Shown here: in pieces, positions 8,863-16,453 of the stretch
Layout: every line of letters starts with the position of its first letter
Position numbering within the stretch: the stretch's first letter is position 1
Virus record (IMG/VR): IMGVR_UViG_3300042691_040569
Location: 1 to 30,111 of that record
Reading direction: 5' to 3' (one strand)
Source: a virus
Length of the DNA stretch: 30,111 bases
Made by a program: the position numbers and the translations under genes
Notes under the pieces: generated by a model
What the model was told of the DNA's origin: nothing
Databases searched by the model: none
The model's input: the letters and a program-made list of their open reading frames with translations, nothing else

Positions 8863-9753
8863 ATGACAATAAAGCAAGCGGGAAAAGAAAAAGATTTTGT
8901 TTGGTTTTTTGCCAAAGTTGAAGATAGAGATGATCCTCTAAAGCTTGGTAGAGTAAGAATAAGATGCTTTAATCTTCATACAGAAGATCCTGCAAAACTA
9001 TCAAAAGAGTATCTTCCATGGGCTACCCCCATTCAACCTGTGACTTCAGCAGCATCTGCTGAGATTGGAATTTCTCCAACAGGAATGGCTGTTGGATCTA
9101 TCGTTTGGGGATTCTTTGCTGATGGTGATGAATCTCAAATACCTTTGATTGTTGGAACTTTAGCAGGAATACCAAAAATTGGTGATAATGATGCACATGA
9201 TGTCTCACAAAGAGCAAGAGGTATTGATAATCTTAAAAATGAATATGTAGAAGATGTGGAACCGAAAATGGCTTTCAAAGCCAAGTATCCTTACAATAAA
9301 GCAATAACCACAGAATCAGAAGGTGGAAAGGGGCATCTTCTTGAGATAGATGATAGTCCCGGTGCAGAAAGACTTTTAGCTTGGCATAAAAAAGGAACCT
9401 ACGCTGAAATCGATAAAGATGGAAGACTTGTCATAAAGTCAGTTGATGATTCTTACTTTATCACCGTTGGTGACGGCATCATTCACTGTGGAGGAAACCT
9501 TACTATCGTCGTTGTCGGATCAGCAGGAATCGCTGTTGGAAATGATGCAACCATAGAAGTTGCAGGAAATCTTACTGCTAATATTGGTGGTGATCTCACA
9601 GTTAACAGTGTAGCAGGAAATACTTCTGTCGTTACTATGGGTTCTACCTCCGTAGAGTCAGACGGAAACATTTTAATTAAAAGTGAGAGTTCTATAAATA
9701 TAGAAGCATCCGATAAAATCCAGTTAAAAGCCACAAGAATCGATTTAAATTAG
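8863..9753 (+). CDS. 5: Central spike protein, gp5-like but without a lysozyme domain
   Basis: 296 aa. Residues 1-105 are the gp5 OB-fold: LGRVRIRCFNLH, LPWATPIQPVTSA, GISPTGMAVGSIVWGFFADG and PLIVGTLAGIP. Residues about 185-296 are a trimeric beta-helix needle with short Gly/Val repeats (AVGNDATIEVAGNLTANIGG, DLTVNSVAGNTSVV) ending IKSESSINIEASDKIQLKAT. The T4 gp5 lysozyme domain between these parts is missing; only a linker of about 80 residues is present. The protein would pierce the outer membrane during contraction. The PAAR protein encoded downstream probably caps the needle. Confidence 0.88.
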   Translation: MTIKQAGKEKDFVWFFAKVEDRDDPLKLGRVRIRCFNLHTEDPAKLSKEYLPWATPIQPVTSAASAEIGISPTGMAVGSIVWGFFADGDESQIPLIVGTLAGIPKIGDNDAHDVSQRARGIDNLKNEYVEDVEPKMAFKAKYPYNKAITTESEGGKGHLLEIDDSPGAERLLAWHKKGTYAEIDKDGRLVIKSVDDSYFITVGDGIIHCGGNLTIVVVGSAGIAVGNDATIEVAGNLTANIGGDLTVNSVAGNTSVVTMGSTSVESDGNILIKSESSINIEASDKIQLKATRIDLN

Positions 9754-9763
9754 GAGTTTTCAT

Positions 9764-11380
9764 ATGATTAGACCAAAATTACAAGATTCTCCAAAGTATA
9801 ACCCTGAATCTTATACTTGTCCTCATTGTAATAAGAAAGTAGGAAATCAGCAGCATCATTTTTGTCGTGAAATGTGGCATGCACCGGAAAAAGAATATAT
9901 TTCAAAAGATCATCAAGTTCTTGGTGAAGATTTGATATCTACTGATAGAAATGGAGGAGATGTTAAGTATCATGAAACTCATGGAGATATTTTTGATAAA
10001 TCAGGAAAACAAACACATTCTGCTTTTTTTGATGGAATGAGTGCTGCATATGAAACAATAAAAAAAATGGGATCTTTTGCAAAAAATAGAATTTTTTATT
10101 TATATGATAAGACGACTGGAAAAAAAAGAAAACTTCATGAAGAATTTTTTAACGAAGCAACAGAAGCACCAGAATACTATGAGCATATCGATGATATTGA
10201 TCATGAAAGAATTGTAAAGCACGCAGAAGATGTAATTAAAAGAATAGACTACATTCTTAAGATTTATGATAAACACGAACATAAACTTGATAATAAACAA
10301 TTTAAACAAGTTAGAAAACATAAAAATCAGTTGAATAAAATCAAAACTATGATAACATCTGAACTTGAAAGACACAGAAAGCAAGCATTAGATGAGGGGG
10401 TTATGGCAGCACACCTAAAACTTCATGAAGAAACACTTCTTCCGAATATTTTAAAACCATCAAGAAATACAGATGCTTCTGGTTATGCAAGATATATTTC
10501 TGAGCAAAACTCATCTAGTAACCTCAGATCAAAACCTATTAATGAAGGGGTTATTGATGAGGCTAAATTTATTAAATCAACAGAACATGACTATGAACCA
10601 TTCAATGATAAGAATGCATACAGAATCACAGATATTTTGAAATCAAAAAAGTTTAAACATGAAAGTTCTAGAGGCAACAGTCATATCTACGTTCATGGAA
10701 ACGGTTCAAAAGTATTACTAACTAAAAGTGGATCAGGAGCAATCACTGGTTTAACTCACATTGATAGCAATGGCAAGAGAACTCTCTTTGCTAGAAAAGC
10801 AGAGGGTGTAGGTCAAACTGAAATTGATGTAAAAAGATTTCAAAGGCATCTAAGTTCCTTGAATGAAGGTTATAAGTACACTAAAGTGACACCAGAAGGT
10901 TATGAAGAACACAAGGCAAAAATCTTAAATCTTCTTTCTAAGTATGGTAAAGCTTACCATCACGATTTAGGTGGCCTTGCAGGACCAGATGACCCAGAAA
11001 TACAAAGACATTACGAGCCGGGATTTTTTGGCAGAGCATTTGGTTTAGATAAAACTGACCCTAAGAAACACCTTTCAGCATTTTCTACTTTTAGATTGGA
11101 TCATCCAACAGATCCAAATCAACATATAGAAGTTGCTTATACTGTTGGAGGAGAAGATTTGTATGGATGGCAACCGTCCGCTAAAACTCCTCATCTTATT
11201 TCATTTTCACATCACATAAAAGGACACCCAAAAGGAGACTCTGATGGGGCAGTTTATTATTCTAATTCCCCTAGACATACTACAGCCAATTCAGATGGGT
11301 TTGATGAAATATTTCCACAATTAAAAAGTTATCTTAAAAATAACTTTTTAAGAAACAACCCAATTGTTAATGTAAGATAA
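9764..11380 (+). CDS. Multidomain protein of unknown function, zinc-ribbon N-terminus, several LxE(G/A) motifs
   Basis: 538 aa, not recognised as a known family. The N-terminus has CPHC (19-22) and H31/H32/C34, a likely zinc site. Residues 125-210 are a charged coiled coil. Four tetrapeptides of the T4 prohead-protease type lie in linkers between apparent domains: LDEG 209, INEG 259, IDEA 264, LNEG 366. The segment 285-345 (KKFKHESSRGNSHIYVHGNG followed by SKVLL) weakly recalls the small dsRNA-binding-like fold of HicA proteins. Residues 369-538 form a His-rich compact C-terminal domain. It sits between the spike and PAAR genes with TAGGAG before the ATG, so it is expressed late and is probably a virion component or cargo. 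Confidence 0.6.
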   Translation: MIRPKLQDSPKYNPESYTCPHCNKKVGNQQHHFCREMWHAPEKEYISKDHQVLGEDLISTDRNGGDVKYHETHGDIFDKSGKQTHSAFFDGMSAAYETIKKMGSFAKNRIFYLYDKTTGKKRKLHEEFFNEATEAPEYYEHIDDIDHERIVKHAEDVIKRIDYILKIYDKHEHKLDNKQFKQVRKHKNQLNKIKTMITSELERHRKQALDEGVMAAHLKLHEETLLPNILKPSRNTDASGYARYISEQNSSSNLRSKPINEGVIDEAKFIKSTEHDYEPFNDKNAYRITDILKSKKFKHESSRGNSHIYVHGNGSKVLLTKSGSGAITGLTHIDSNGKRTLFARKAEGVGQTEIDVKRFQRHLSSLNEGYKYTKVTPEGYEEHKAKILNLLSKYGKAYHHDLGGLAGPDDPEIQRHYEPGFFGRAFGLDKTDPKKHLSAFSTFRLDHPTDPNQHIEVAYTVGGEDLYGWQPSAKTPHLISFSHHIKGHPKGDSDGAVYYSNSPRHTTANSDGFDEIFPQLKSYLKNNFLRNNPIVNVR

Positions 11381-11647
11381 ATGCCCGGAATATCTAGAGT
11401 AAATCAAGATACAGCAGGAGGATTGATCATAGGTGATCTTTCTCCTGCTGTTCTTGTAGAAGGTAAACCAATAGCAGTAAAAGGTGCACAGATTCAATCT
11501 CATGGAGTAGGAACTCATGCATCTGCTGTTATGGTTGGTTCTTCCTCAACTGTTTTTGCATCTGGTATAGAAGTTTGTAGAGAAGGAGATGAAGCATCCT
11601 GTGGTGATACTGCCACAGGATCTTTCACAGTTTTTGCTGGTGACTAA
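11381..11647 (+). CDS. PAAR-domain spike tip protein (T4 gp5.4-like)
   Basis: 88 aa, full PAAR length. It starts MPGISRVNQDTAGG and has the conserved core strands with IQSHGVGTHASAVMVGSSST, GIEVCREGDEASCG and TGSFTVFAG; His and Cys residues sit at the metal-binding places. PAAR proteins form the sharpened metal-bound cone on top of gp5/VgrG spikes. The ATG directly follows the TAA of the 538-aa gene, so the two are translationally coupled, and it ends the first plus-strand late operon. Confidence 0.93.
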   Translation: MPGISRVNQDTAGGLIIGDLSPAVLVEGKPIAVKGAQIQSHGVGTHASAVMVGSSSTVFASGIEVCREGDEASCGDTATGSFTVFAGD

Positions 11648-12273
11648 TAAAAATATTTGTCTGTATCACCTAATCTAGAACTTTTATCTGATTTTTCAAC
11701 TCTAAAATATTTTGTTGAACATTTGAAATCAGGTGTCAAAACTTCTTTAGGTGTAAGAGAGGTGTCATATACTCTGCATCGATTGTTTGGATAAAGAGCG
11801 AATTGACCATTCTCTAAAGCAACAAGATTAGCTGACTTATGTTCTGCTGGAATTTCTGATGTGCAATAATCAACATAATCTATTTCTGAATGGTAATTGT
11901 CAAGAGTACAAATATATTCTCCTTTAAGATTACCATGATTTCTAGTTTTAATTGCCCAATCCATAGGAGCAATAAATCTTTTTACAGTACAAGTAACACC
12001 GTGACTCATACAATTCCAAAATTGTAATTCGTCTAGAGATAAATCCATTTTTGGAGTTGCTGGTGTTGAAACAAAGGCAGATATTGGAAGTTTGTCATAC
12101 ATTGCAGCATAATCAGGTAAAAAAGTTTCAAAATAAAAAGTTCTACCCGGAAGAGATTTTGCTGCAACAAAAACACCTCTCACAAATTCTCCATGACCAT
12201 CTTCAAGATCACGAAGATATTCTTTTCTAACCCACACATGGATTTGTGGTAAATTGCAAATGAGTGTTGACAT
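11644..12273 (-). CDS. Conserved phage protein of unknown function
   Basis: 209 aa. Readable landmarks are FYFETFLPDYAAMYDKLPIS, then KGEYICTLDNYHSE, PAEHKSANLVALENGQFALY and PNNRCRVYDTSLTP followed by TPDFKCSTKYFRVE. I recognise this pattern (a 'PEEHK..N...L.NGQFA..PNNR...D.aLTP' run) from hypothetical proteins of T4-like marine phages; no function is known to me. There are no membrane segments or catalytic motifs. It converges with the PAAR gene, overlapping its stop codon by 4 nt, and is the last gene of the minus-strand accessory operon. Confidence 0.8.
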   Translation of the reverse strand: MSTLICNLPQIHVWVRKEYLRDLEDGHGEFVRGVFVAAKSLPGRTFYFETFLPDYAAMYDKLPISAFVSTPATPKMDLSLDELQFWNCMSHGVTCTVKRFIAPMDWAIKTRNHGNLKGEYICTLDNYHSEIDYVDYCTSEIPAEHKSANLVALENGQFALYPNNRCRVYDTSLTPKEVLTPDFKCSTKYFRVEKSDKSSRLGDTDKYFY

Positions 12274-12276
12274 AAG

Positions 12277-12453
12277 TTAAATTTTATTCATTTCTTCATG
12301 ATAAGAATCATAAAAAATATTCCAGTATTCCATGTCTTTCATCTTCTCACTTCTCATGTTCATGTAAAATTCACCTTCATCTTTTTCATCATCAAGAGCA
12401 GCAAACTTGCCTTCCAAACGAGCATAAAACAACTCACTTTCACGAAAATTCAT
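12277..12453 (-). CDS. Small acidic protein, unknown
   Basis: 58 aa, starting MNFRESELFYARLEGKFAAL; rich in Glu/Asp/Met and predicted helical. AGAGGA lies 6 nt before the ATG and directly overlaps the end of the upstream gene, the typical spacing in this operon. Unrecognised family. Confidence 0.7.
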   Translation of the reverse strand: MNFRESELFYARLEGKFAALDDEKDEGEFYMNMRSEKMKDMEYWNIFYDSYHEEMNKI

Positions 12454-12464
12454 GTTATATCCTC

Positions 12465-12788
12465 TTAAGCTTGGTGAAAACGAATATCTTCTTCAAACAT
12501 AATCACTTCCAATCCATCATATTCTTCAATGAGAAATTTCTTTCCGACAGGAATCCAAATTATAGCCAATTCGTAAATAAACGCTGAGACATAATTATTC
12601 TTATACTTTTCGATTGCAAAATCAATTATATCCAACATGTTTTTCTTGTCAATAATCATTTGAGCAATTTCTGGATCAAACATGAGTTTTTCTGCTTCTT
12701 CTCTGCTGTTTGCCCATGAAGAAAACCCTGCATATCCTGTAGAAAGAATGACGGCAACATTACCGTCTTTGATTAGTTTATCAACCAT
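12465..12788 (-). CDS. Conserved small phage protein, 'KLIKDGNVAV' type
   Basis: 107 aa from the ATG at 12788, which has AAGGA upstream; the frame extends further but without a ribosome site. The start MVDKLIKDGNVAVILSTGYA and the following GFSSWANS match a hypothetical family widespread in phages (KLIKDGKVAVL.SpG.G.gWsTW). Residues near the end, KKFLIEEYDGLEVIMFEED, match its usual 'F.I.EYDG.E.i' close. Function unknown. Confidence 0.8.
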   Translation of the reverse strand: MVDKLIKDGNVAVILSTGYAGFSSWANSREEAEKLMFDPEIAQMIIDKKNMLDIIDFAIEKYKNNYVSAFIYELAIIWIPVGKKFLIEEYDGLEVIMFEEDIRFHQA

Positions 12789-12921
12789 GTATCGTTTCCT
12801 TTTTATGTTTTGTTTTTCTTGAATATAACTTTTTAGAGTGTACCGTTTTAGGTACAATTCTAGTTACTGCCTTAGCAACAGGATTCCTCCTGTTAATCTC
12901 GATTGTCGTAGTAATATTCAA
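12781..12921 (-). CDS. Small basic protein starting at TTG
   Basis: 46 aa in the gap between two longer genes. The protein contains RRNPVAKAVTRIVPKTVHSK followed by a Lys/Arg-rich end. The 'RNPVAKA....PK.V..KK.Y.RK' pattern resembles tiny basic proteins seen in many phages, which argues the frame is used. TTG at 12921 is the only plausible start and has a purine-rich AAAGAAAA before it. It overlaps the genes on both sides. An inverted repeat (12877-12894) lies within it. Confidence 0.5.
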   Translation of the reverse strand: MNITTTIEINRRNPVAKAVTRIVPKTVHSKKLYSRKTKHKKETIHG

Positions 12922-13192
12922 GATTTTCTTTCTTTTCATCTGCCTGATCCTCAGTTAACAGTTCATAAGAATGAATCCAATCTTCATGCTTTTTACACCA
13001 ACCATCTTCCCACACGATATTATATGCGTCAAGATCAATATGCTCATTGATATCATTGACATCATAATTACCATTTGCACTCAAAAACTCAATAACTTTT
13101 CCTTCAAAAACTCTACCCTTATGAACAAAATAAACAGTATCGTTCACGTTAAAACGAGGCGGGTGTTGAATAAGATCACGAACATCGAACAT
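12893..13192 (-). CDS. Small protein with an SH3-like 'VND.VYF' start
   Basis: 99 aa from ATG 13192 (GAGGAATTGAAA upstream). RFNVNDTVYFVHKGRVFEGK then VIEFLS suggests a small SH3/KOW-type barrel of the kind found in many phage accessory proteins. The second half is Asp/Glu-rich (DDxxxxWEDGWCKKHEDW type). No enzyme motif is present. Function unknown. Confidence 0.7.
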   Translation of the reverse strand: MFDVRDLIQHPPRFNVNDTVYFVHKGRVFEGKVIEFLSANGNYDVNDINEHIDLDAYNIVWEDGWCKKHEDWIHSYELLTEDQADEKKENLEYYYDNRD

Positions 13193-13202
13193 TTTCAATT
13201 CC

Positions 13203-13493
13203 TCAAAATGGAAGGTCAGTTGATGTGATAATTCTACGAGAAAGCATTTCTTCTGTCAAATTAAAAGTTTTACAGAATGAAGAATATTCTGGATCTTTTT
13301 CATCCAAAAATCTAATTTCATACTTTATCATATTAGTAAAAGGATAATAGGTTTCATTATACTGATTTGTAATACGAATAGTATTTTCGTAGATCGAATA
13401 TGTTGGAATGTTGTTCTTTATGGGATATTCAGAAACAAGATGAGTGTACTTCTTTCCATCCATACAGAATATATCGATTCTACAAATAGTCAT
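13203..13493 (-). CDS. Hypothetical small protein
   Basis: 96 aa from MTICRIDIF at 13493, chosen because ATGA overlaps the upstream stop, the habit of this operon; an ATG four codons earlier is possible. It alternates beta strands (KKYTHLVSEYPI, TIRITNQYNETYYPF) with a helical C-terminus. No family recognised. Confidence 0.65.
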   Translation of the reverse strand: MTICRIDIFCMDGKKYTHLVSEYPIKNNIPTYSIYENTIRITNQYNETYYPFTNMIKYEIRFLDEKDPEYSSFCKTFNLTEEMLSRRIITSTDLPF

Positions 13494-13729
13494 GTTCTTT
13501 TCCATTCATGGTTGCATTCAGGACAACGATAAGCTACCGTTCTATCTTCATCATATGAGTATATACCAATCTCCTTACCGAAGCAACCTTTTTCTCTTGT
13601 TGCTCCGTATAATGCAGCAGCTTTATCAGCATCTTCTTCTGAAGCTTTTATTTTATTAAAATAATCCCAAATATTTTCTCCGTCAAGATTCAAATTGCAT
13701 TTAGGACAGTAGCCGTGTTCATTCTCCAT
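13490..13729 (-). CDS. Small zinc-ribbon protein
   Basis: 79 aa from the ATG at 13729. Two Cys pairs frame the protein: CPKC at 8-11 and CPEC at 69-72, with an acidic helix between them. Together they would bind one zinc ion. The start overlaps the end of the upstream gene by 11 nt. Function unknown; possibly a nucleic-acid or protein adaptor. Confidence 0.7.
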   Translation of the reverse strand: MENEHGYCPKCNLNLDGENIWDYFNKIKASEEDADKAAALYGATREKGCFGKEIGIYSYDEDRTVAYRCPECNHEWKRT

Positions 13730-14027
13730 TGAAACTTTCTTTCTTCGGCGGAACAACATTAACAAGTTCTAAAACAGTTTTATTGCTCCAAACATCTCGA
13801 AGATAAGGTGTATCCTCAAAGAAAAGTTTTACAACTTCTTCATGTGTTATTTCACGCGAAGATAAGTGAATTTCAGATAGATGCCTTTGCCCAAGTTCTG
13901 CAACTTCCATATTTGTTTTTACTTCATTTTCTGCCTCTTCAATACTTTCCGCTTCAACAGCATAACGTGTTCGAAACACAGAAACATTTTCTACAAGATA
14001 TAATCTACTATTTTTATTTTTGATCAT
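13719..14027 (-). CDS. Hypothetical acidic protein
   Basis: 102 aa. The segment RTRYAVEAESIEEAENEVKT resembles the 'y.V.A.s.eEA...v' ferredoxin-like modules found in many small phage proteins. No catalytic motif. It overlaps neighbours on both sides by 11-14 nt, so its expression is tied to them. Confidence 0.65.
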   Translation of the reverse strand: MIKNKNSRLYLVENVSVFRTRYAVEAESIEEAENEVKTNMEVAELGQRHLSEIHLSSREITHEEVVKLFFEDTPYLRDVWSNKTVLELVNVVPPKKESFNGE

Positions 14028-14262
14028 CTTTTAACTCCATTAGTTTTCCGCTTTCTCTTTGGAAGTCTAGAATAGGACGAGTCAGTGCAGAAGTCAATAG
14101 TTGAAGATCTTCTTTTAACTCTTCAATTGTTGTTCCAAAAGGTGTTGCTGAACGATCCGCATAAGATATATTATTTTCGTTATAGTATACTTCTTTTATT
14201 GTAAAATACTCTTCGTCTGTGCCGCGATTGTGCCGCACAACACGATAGTTCCATTTAGTCAT
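14014..14262 (-). CDS. Hypothetical small protein
   Basis: 82 aa. MTKWNYRVVRHNRGTDEEYF then TIKEVYYNENN reads as a small beta-sheet protein ('W.YRVV...' followed by 'y.I.EVYY'), a layout common in phage and bacterial hypothetical proteins. Its helical C-terminus is PFGTTIEELKEDLQLL. It starts within the end of the preceding 53-aa gene. Confidence 0.65.
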   Translation of the reverse strand: MTKWNYRVVRHNRGTDEEYFTIKEVYYNENNISYADRSATPFGTTIEELKEDLQLLTSALTRPILDFQRESGKLMELKDDQK

Positions 14263-14416
14263 CTAAAATCTCCCATTTTTTAATATATTCGATTACTTCA
14301 TGTGCCCAAAGTAATTTAGCTGCCTCAAGACAGTCTTTTCCATGATCGGTGTAATTATTATCAATCATTTCATTGTTCTGTGCCCATTCAATGAGACGAT
14401 CAGCAAGTTTACTCAT
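14255..14416 (-). CDS. Small helical protein
   Basis: 53 aa (MSKLADRLIEWAQNNEMIDN ... LEAAKLLWAHEVIEYI). It overlaps the start of the next gene by 8 nt and the end of the previous gene by 8 nt, so it fills an apparent gap exactly. Function unknown. Confidence 0.65.
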   Translation of the reverse strand: MSKLADRLIEWAQNNEMIDNNYTDHGKDCLEAAKLLWAHEVIEYIKKWEILDD

Positions 14417-14660
14417 TTTTTATCGCCCTGTTAATTTTTTCAGTCAATTCACGTTTCTTTTTCTCTTCCCTCAGTACACTATCATCATATTCCTTATGAA
14501 GGCGTCTGCGTTCAATTAGATCTTCTACGGCATAATCTGTATACTCATCAGGCTTATCACGATATTTTCTCATTCGACATTCCTCTTCTAATCTTAAAAT
14601 CTCTTTTAGCATTAGCTGATATATTTGATCAAAACTCAGTTTTTGAGTTTCAATCATCAT
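14409..14660 (-). CDS. Charged coiled-coil protein
   Basis: 83 aa from ATG 14660 (a second ATG follows at once; GAGGCGG lies upstream). It is almost wholly helical and charged: MLKEILRLEEECRMRKYRDK, then DLIERRRLHKEYDDSVLREE. Probably an oligomerising small protein. No family recognised. Confidence 0.65.
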   Translation of the reverse strand: MMIETQKLSFDQIYQLMLKEILRLEEECRMRKYRDKPDEYTDYAVEDLIERRRLHKEYDDSVLREEKKKRELTEKINRAIKNE

Positions 14661-14665
14661 CCGCC

Positions 14666-15115
14666 TCAAGCAAACTTGATTGGCTTGCCACAAACATAGC
14701 AGGGAGTGTTTGTTGCAACAGCTTGCACGTGCGAGCCGTCACAGCGAATCCAAAAAACTTCATGATACAGCCCTGACTGCTTCAGGGTTAAATTGCTCCT
14801 CCAAACACACATTGTCTTTTCACCTCTTGCTAACCTTTGTTTACAAAGGAGTATGGCTCTGTTATGTTCTTTCATACGCGTGTTTTCTTCACTTAAAATC
14901 CGGTTGTCTTCGCGCAGTTTTTTAATTTCTTCTATTGCAGCTTCCATTGCATCTAGTGCTTCCAATGATATGCTCTCATTAATTGAATCTAATGCTTTTA
15001 CTACTCCGGTATTATCATGATCATAATAATCAAGAAGATCATTCAAAACTTTTTCAAAATTATCATTATAATTATTATCACAAAGATCGCGTAAAACTTT
15101 TACAATATCACTCAT
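14666..15115 (-). CDS. Coiled-coil protein with C-terminal Cys motif
   Basis: 149 aa. Helical N-terminal half with AAIEEIKKLREDNRILSEEN, then a Cys-rich end: CVWRS, RCDGSHVQ and PCYVCGKPIKFA. The last part matches the zinc-ribbon tail of the genes at 16513 and 27188. A 25-bp stretch encoding EEIKKLRE is identical to one in the gene at 15396, so parts were exchanged between neighbouring genes. Its ATGA start overlaps the upstream stop. Confidence 0.7.
   Translation of the reverse strand: MSDIVKVLRDLCDNNYNDNFEKVLNDLLDYYDHDNTGVVKALDSINESISLEALDAMEAAIEEIKKLREDNRILSEENTRMKEHNRAILLCKQRLARGEKTMCVWRSNLTLKQSGLYHEVFWIRCDGSHVQAVATNTPCYVCGKPIKFA
14909..14933. repeat. 25-bp direct repeat, copy 1
   Basis: Identical to 15417-15441. 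Both code for the EEIKKLRE segment in two neighbouring genes, pointing to recombination or segment duplication between them. Confidence 0.85.
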
Positions 15116-15399
15116 TCCTTGGCTTCCAGTGCTTTGCGTGCGATGTCATAAATCGACTTCACATCCCAATTCTGACTGCTGTCAGGCCCACGGTTCAGCA
15201 TGTCGGCAATCTCCTTAACCGCAGCCTTCAGACGGTCGCGCTCTTTGACCAGCTCCTCCACCTTATCCACCATCACCATCAGGGCGTTGGCTGTGTGGTG
15301 CAGGGTGACTGTGTGCTGCGTTTTGTGGCCCCACTCTCTTTCCATTCTATCCGCTCTGCGGCAGAGACCGGCTGCGAGTTCCTTGATGTCGTCACTCAT
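15112..15399 (-). CDS. 'MSDDIKEL' family small helical protein
   Basis: 95 aa. It starts MSDDIKELAAGLCRRADRME and has the usual ALMVMVDKVEELVKERDRLK coiled coil; the same start occurs in the gene at 26835. Such proteins are common, uncharacterised phage cargo. It is clearly richer in G+C than the flanking genes, which suggests recent arrival. It ends in EAKE with TGA overlapping the next ATG. Confidence 0.75.
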   Translation of the reverse strand: MSDDIKELAAGLCRRADRMEREWGHKTQHTVTLHHTANALMVMVDKVEELVKERDRLKAAVKEIADMLNRGPDSSQNWDVKSIYDIARKALEAKE

Positions 15400-15662
15400 T
15401 CCTTGGCCTCCAGTTGTTCGCGCAGTTTTTTAATTTCTTCTGATGCCTCTTTGGCTGCATTATAAATCCAGTCAATTGGAGTTTCGCCCGTGTGATCATC
15501 GTAGGGACGCCGCACCTCTTCATACCATTCATTAGTATGGTGAAATGCTTTTCCTGCACAGGCAACAGCCGATAAAATTTTATCGATTGGATCACAACCT
15601 GTAGATTCAAATTCATAATAATATGCTCTCATTCGACGGTTTATTTTTGTTGTTTCGCTCAT
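15396..15662 (-). CDS. Hypothetical protein, 'GKAFHHTNEW' type
   Basis: 88 aa. The centre ACAGKAFHHTNEWYEEV is followed by ETPIDWIYNAAKEASEEIKK and a C-terminal LREQLEAKE. Function unknown. It has four-base ATGA overlaps on both sides. The C-terminal repeat EAKE plus TGA is shared with three other genes of the window. Confidence 0.7.
   Translation of the reverse strand: MSETTKINRRMRAYYYEFESTGCDPIDKILSAVACAGKAFHHTNEWYEEVRRPYDDHTGETPIDWIYNAAKEASEEIKKLREQLEAKE
15417..15441. repeat. 25-bp direct repeat, copy 2
   Basis: Second copy of 14909-14933, located just before the conserved EAKE/TGA junction of the gene at 15396. Confidence 0.85.
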
Positions 15663-16453
15663 GTAATAATACCTTTCATTTTACCCATCTGAACAAGATA
15701 ATCAAGAATAATTTTTGTTTCAAGATACTTCGGATGAGTTTCATTCCAATATGTAAAAGCATCTTCAATTGTAAAATATCTGCAACCAGCTATAATTCTT
15801 GGGATATTATCAGAACAAGGAACTAAAATAAATTGATAAAAGTCTGATCTTATTGCTCCATTTACCCAAGCATCACCAGATACTTGAGCATTACCATGTA
15901 CCTTAGGATTACCAGTTACTATAGCATTACCAGATACTGCAGCATTATCAAATACTTGAGCATCACCAGTTACCTTAGCAAAATCAAATACTTGAGCATA
16001 ACCAGTTACTTGAGCATAACCAGATACTAGAGCATCAAATACCTTAGCCTTACCAAATACTTGAGCAGCATCAAATACCTTAGCATTACCAGATACCTTA
16101 GCAAAATCAAATACCATAGCATTACCAGATACTTTAGCATTACCAGATACTTGAGCATTATAAAATACCTTAGCATTACCAAATACTTCAGCATTATCAA
16201 ATACTTTAGCATCACCAGCTACTTCAGCATTATCAAATACTTGAGCATTATCAAATACTTGAGCATTATCAAATACTTGAGCATCACCAGCTACTGTAGC
16301 ATTACCATGTATCATAGCCTTACCAAATACCTTAGCATTTGGTCCAACATATGCTGTTGGATCAACCGTTGCTGTATCTGCGACCCATCCACCTCCATTA
16401 GGATGTTGATGTGCAGGTACTAATCCAAAACCAAAATCATATTCAGTTTTCAT
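15659..16453 (-). CDS. Left-handed beta-helix protein with about 29 hexapeptide repeats
   Basis: 264 aa from ATG 16453 (GGAG 10 nt upstream). Residues 30-201 are an almost perfect run of six-residue units of the type V-x-[GD]-N-A-x (VFDNAQ, VAGDAK, VSGNAK, VTGYAQ), which must form a triangular left-handed beta helix as in hexapeptide transferases and YdcK-like proteins. No transferase active-site loop is visible. One unit near the middle is a residue short (VFDAL before VSGYAQ). The C-terminal 60 residues (IRSDFYQFILVPCSDN ... FTIEDAFTYWNETHPKY) form a separate domain. Role unknown; possibly a binding scaffold. Confidence 0.85.
   Translation of the reverse strand: MKTEYDFGFGLVPAHQHPNGGGWVADTATVDPTAYVGPNAKVFGKAMIHGNATVAGDAQVFDNAQVFDNAQVFDNAEVAGDAKVFDNAEVFGNAKVFYNAQVSGNAKVSGNAMVFDFAKVSGNAKVFDAAQVFGKAKVFDALVSGYAQVTGYAQVFDFAKVTGDAQVFDNAAVSGNAIVTGNPKVHGNAQVSGDAWVNGAIRSDFYQFILVPCSDNIPRIIAGCRYFTIEDAFTYWNETHPKYLETKIILDYLVQMGKMKGIIT
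15851..16366 (-). repeat. 18-bp tandem repeats within the beta-helix gene
   Basis: About 29 diverged units of 18 bp in frame with the protein (one hexapeptide each). Three adjacent units coding VFDNAQ/VFDNAE are nearly identical, showing recent unit duplication; one unit has lost a codon. It is a coding repeat without spacers, not CRISPR. Confidence 0.9.

Noticed and set aside
12877-12894. Perfect inverted repeat AACAGGA/TCCTGTT as terminator
   Set aside because: No T run follows on either strand and it lies inside an overlapping small gene.
15851-16366. Regular 18-bp repeats as a possible CRISPR array or iteron origin
   Set aside because: The units are contiguous without spacers and keep a hexapeptide reading frame, so they are coding repeats.
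16061-16423. Plus-strand repetitive frame (SIKYLSITRYLS type)
   Set aside because: It is the antisense shadow of the hexapeptide repeats.
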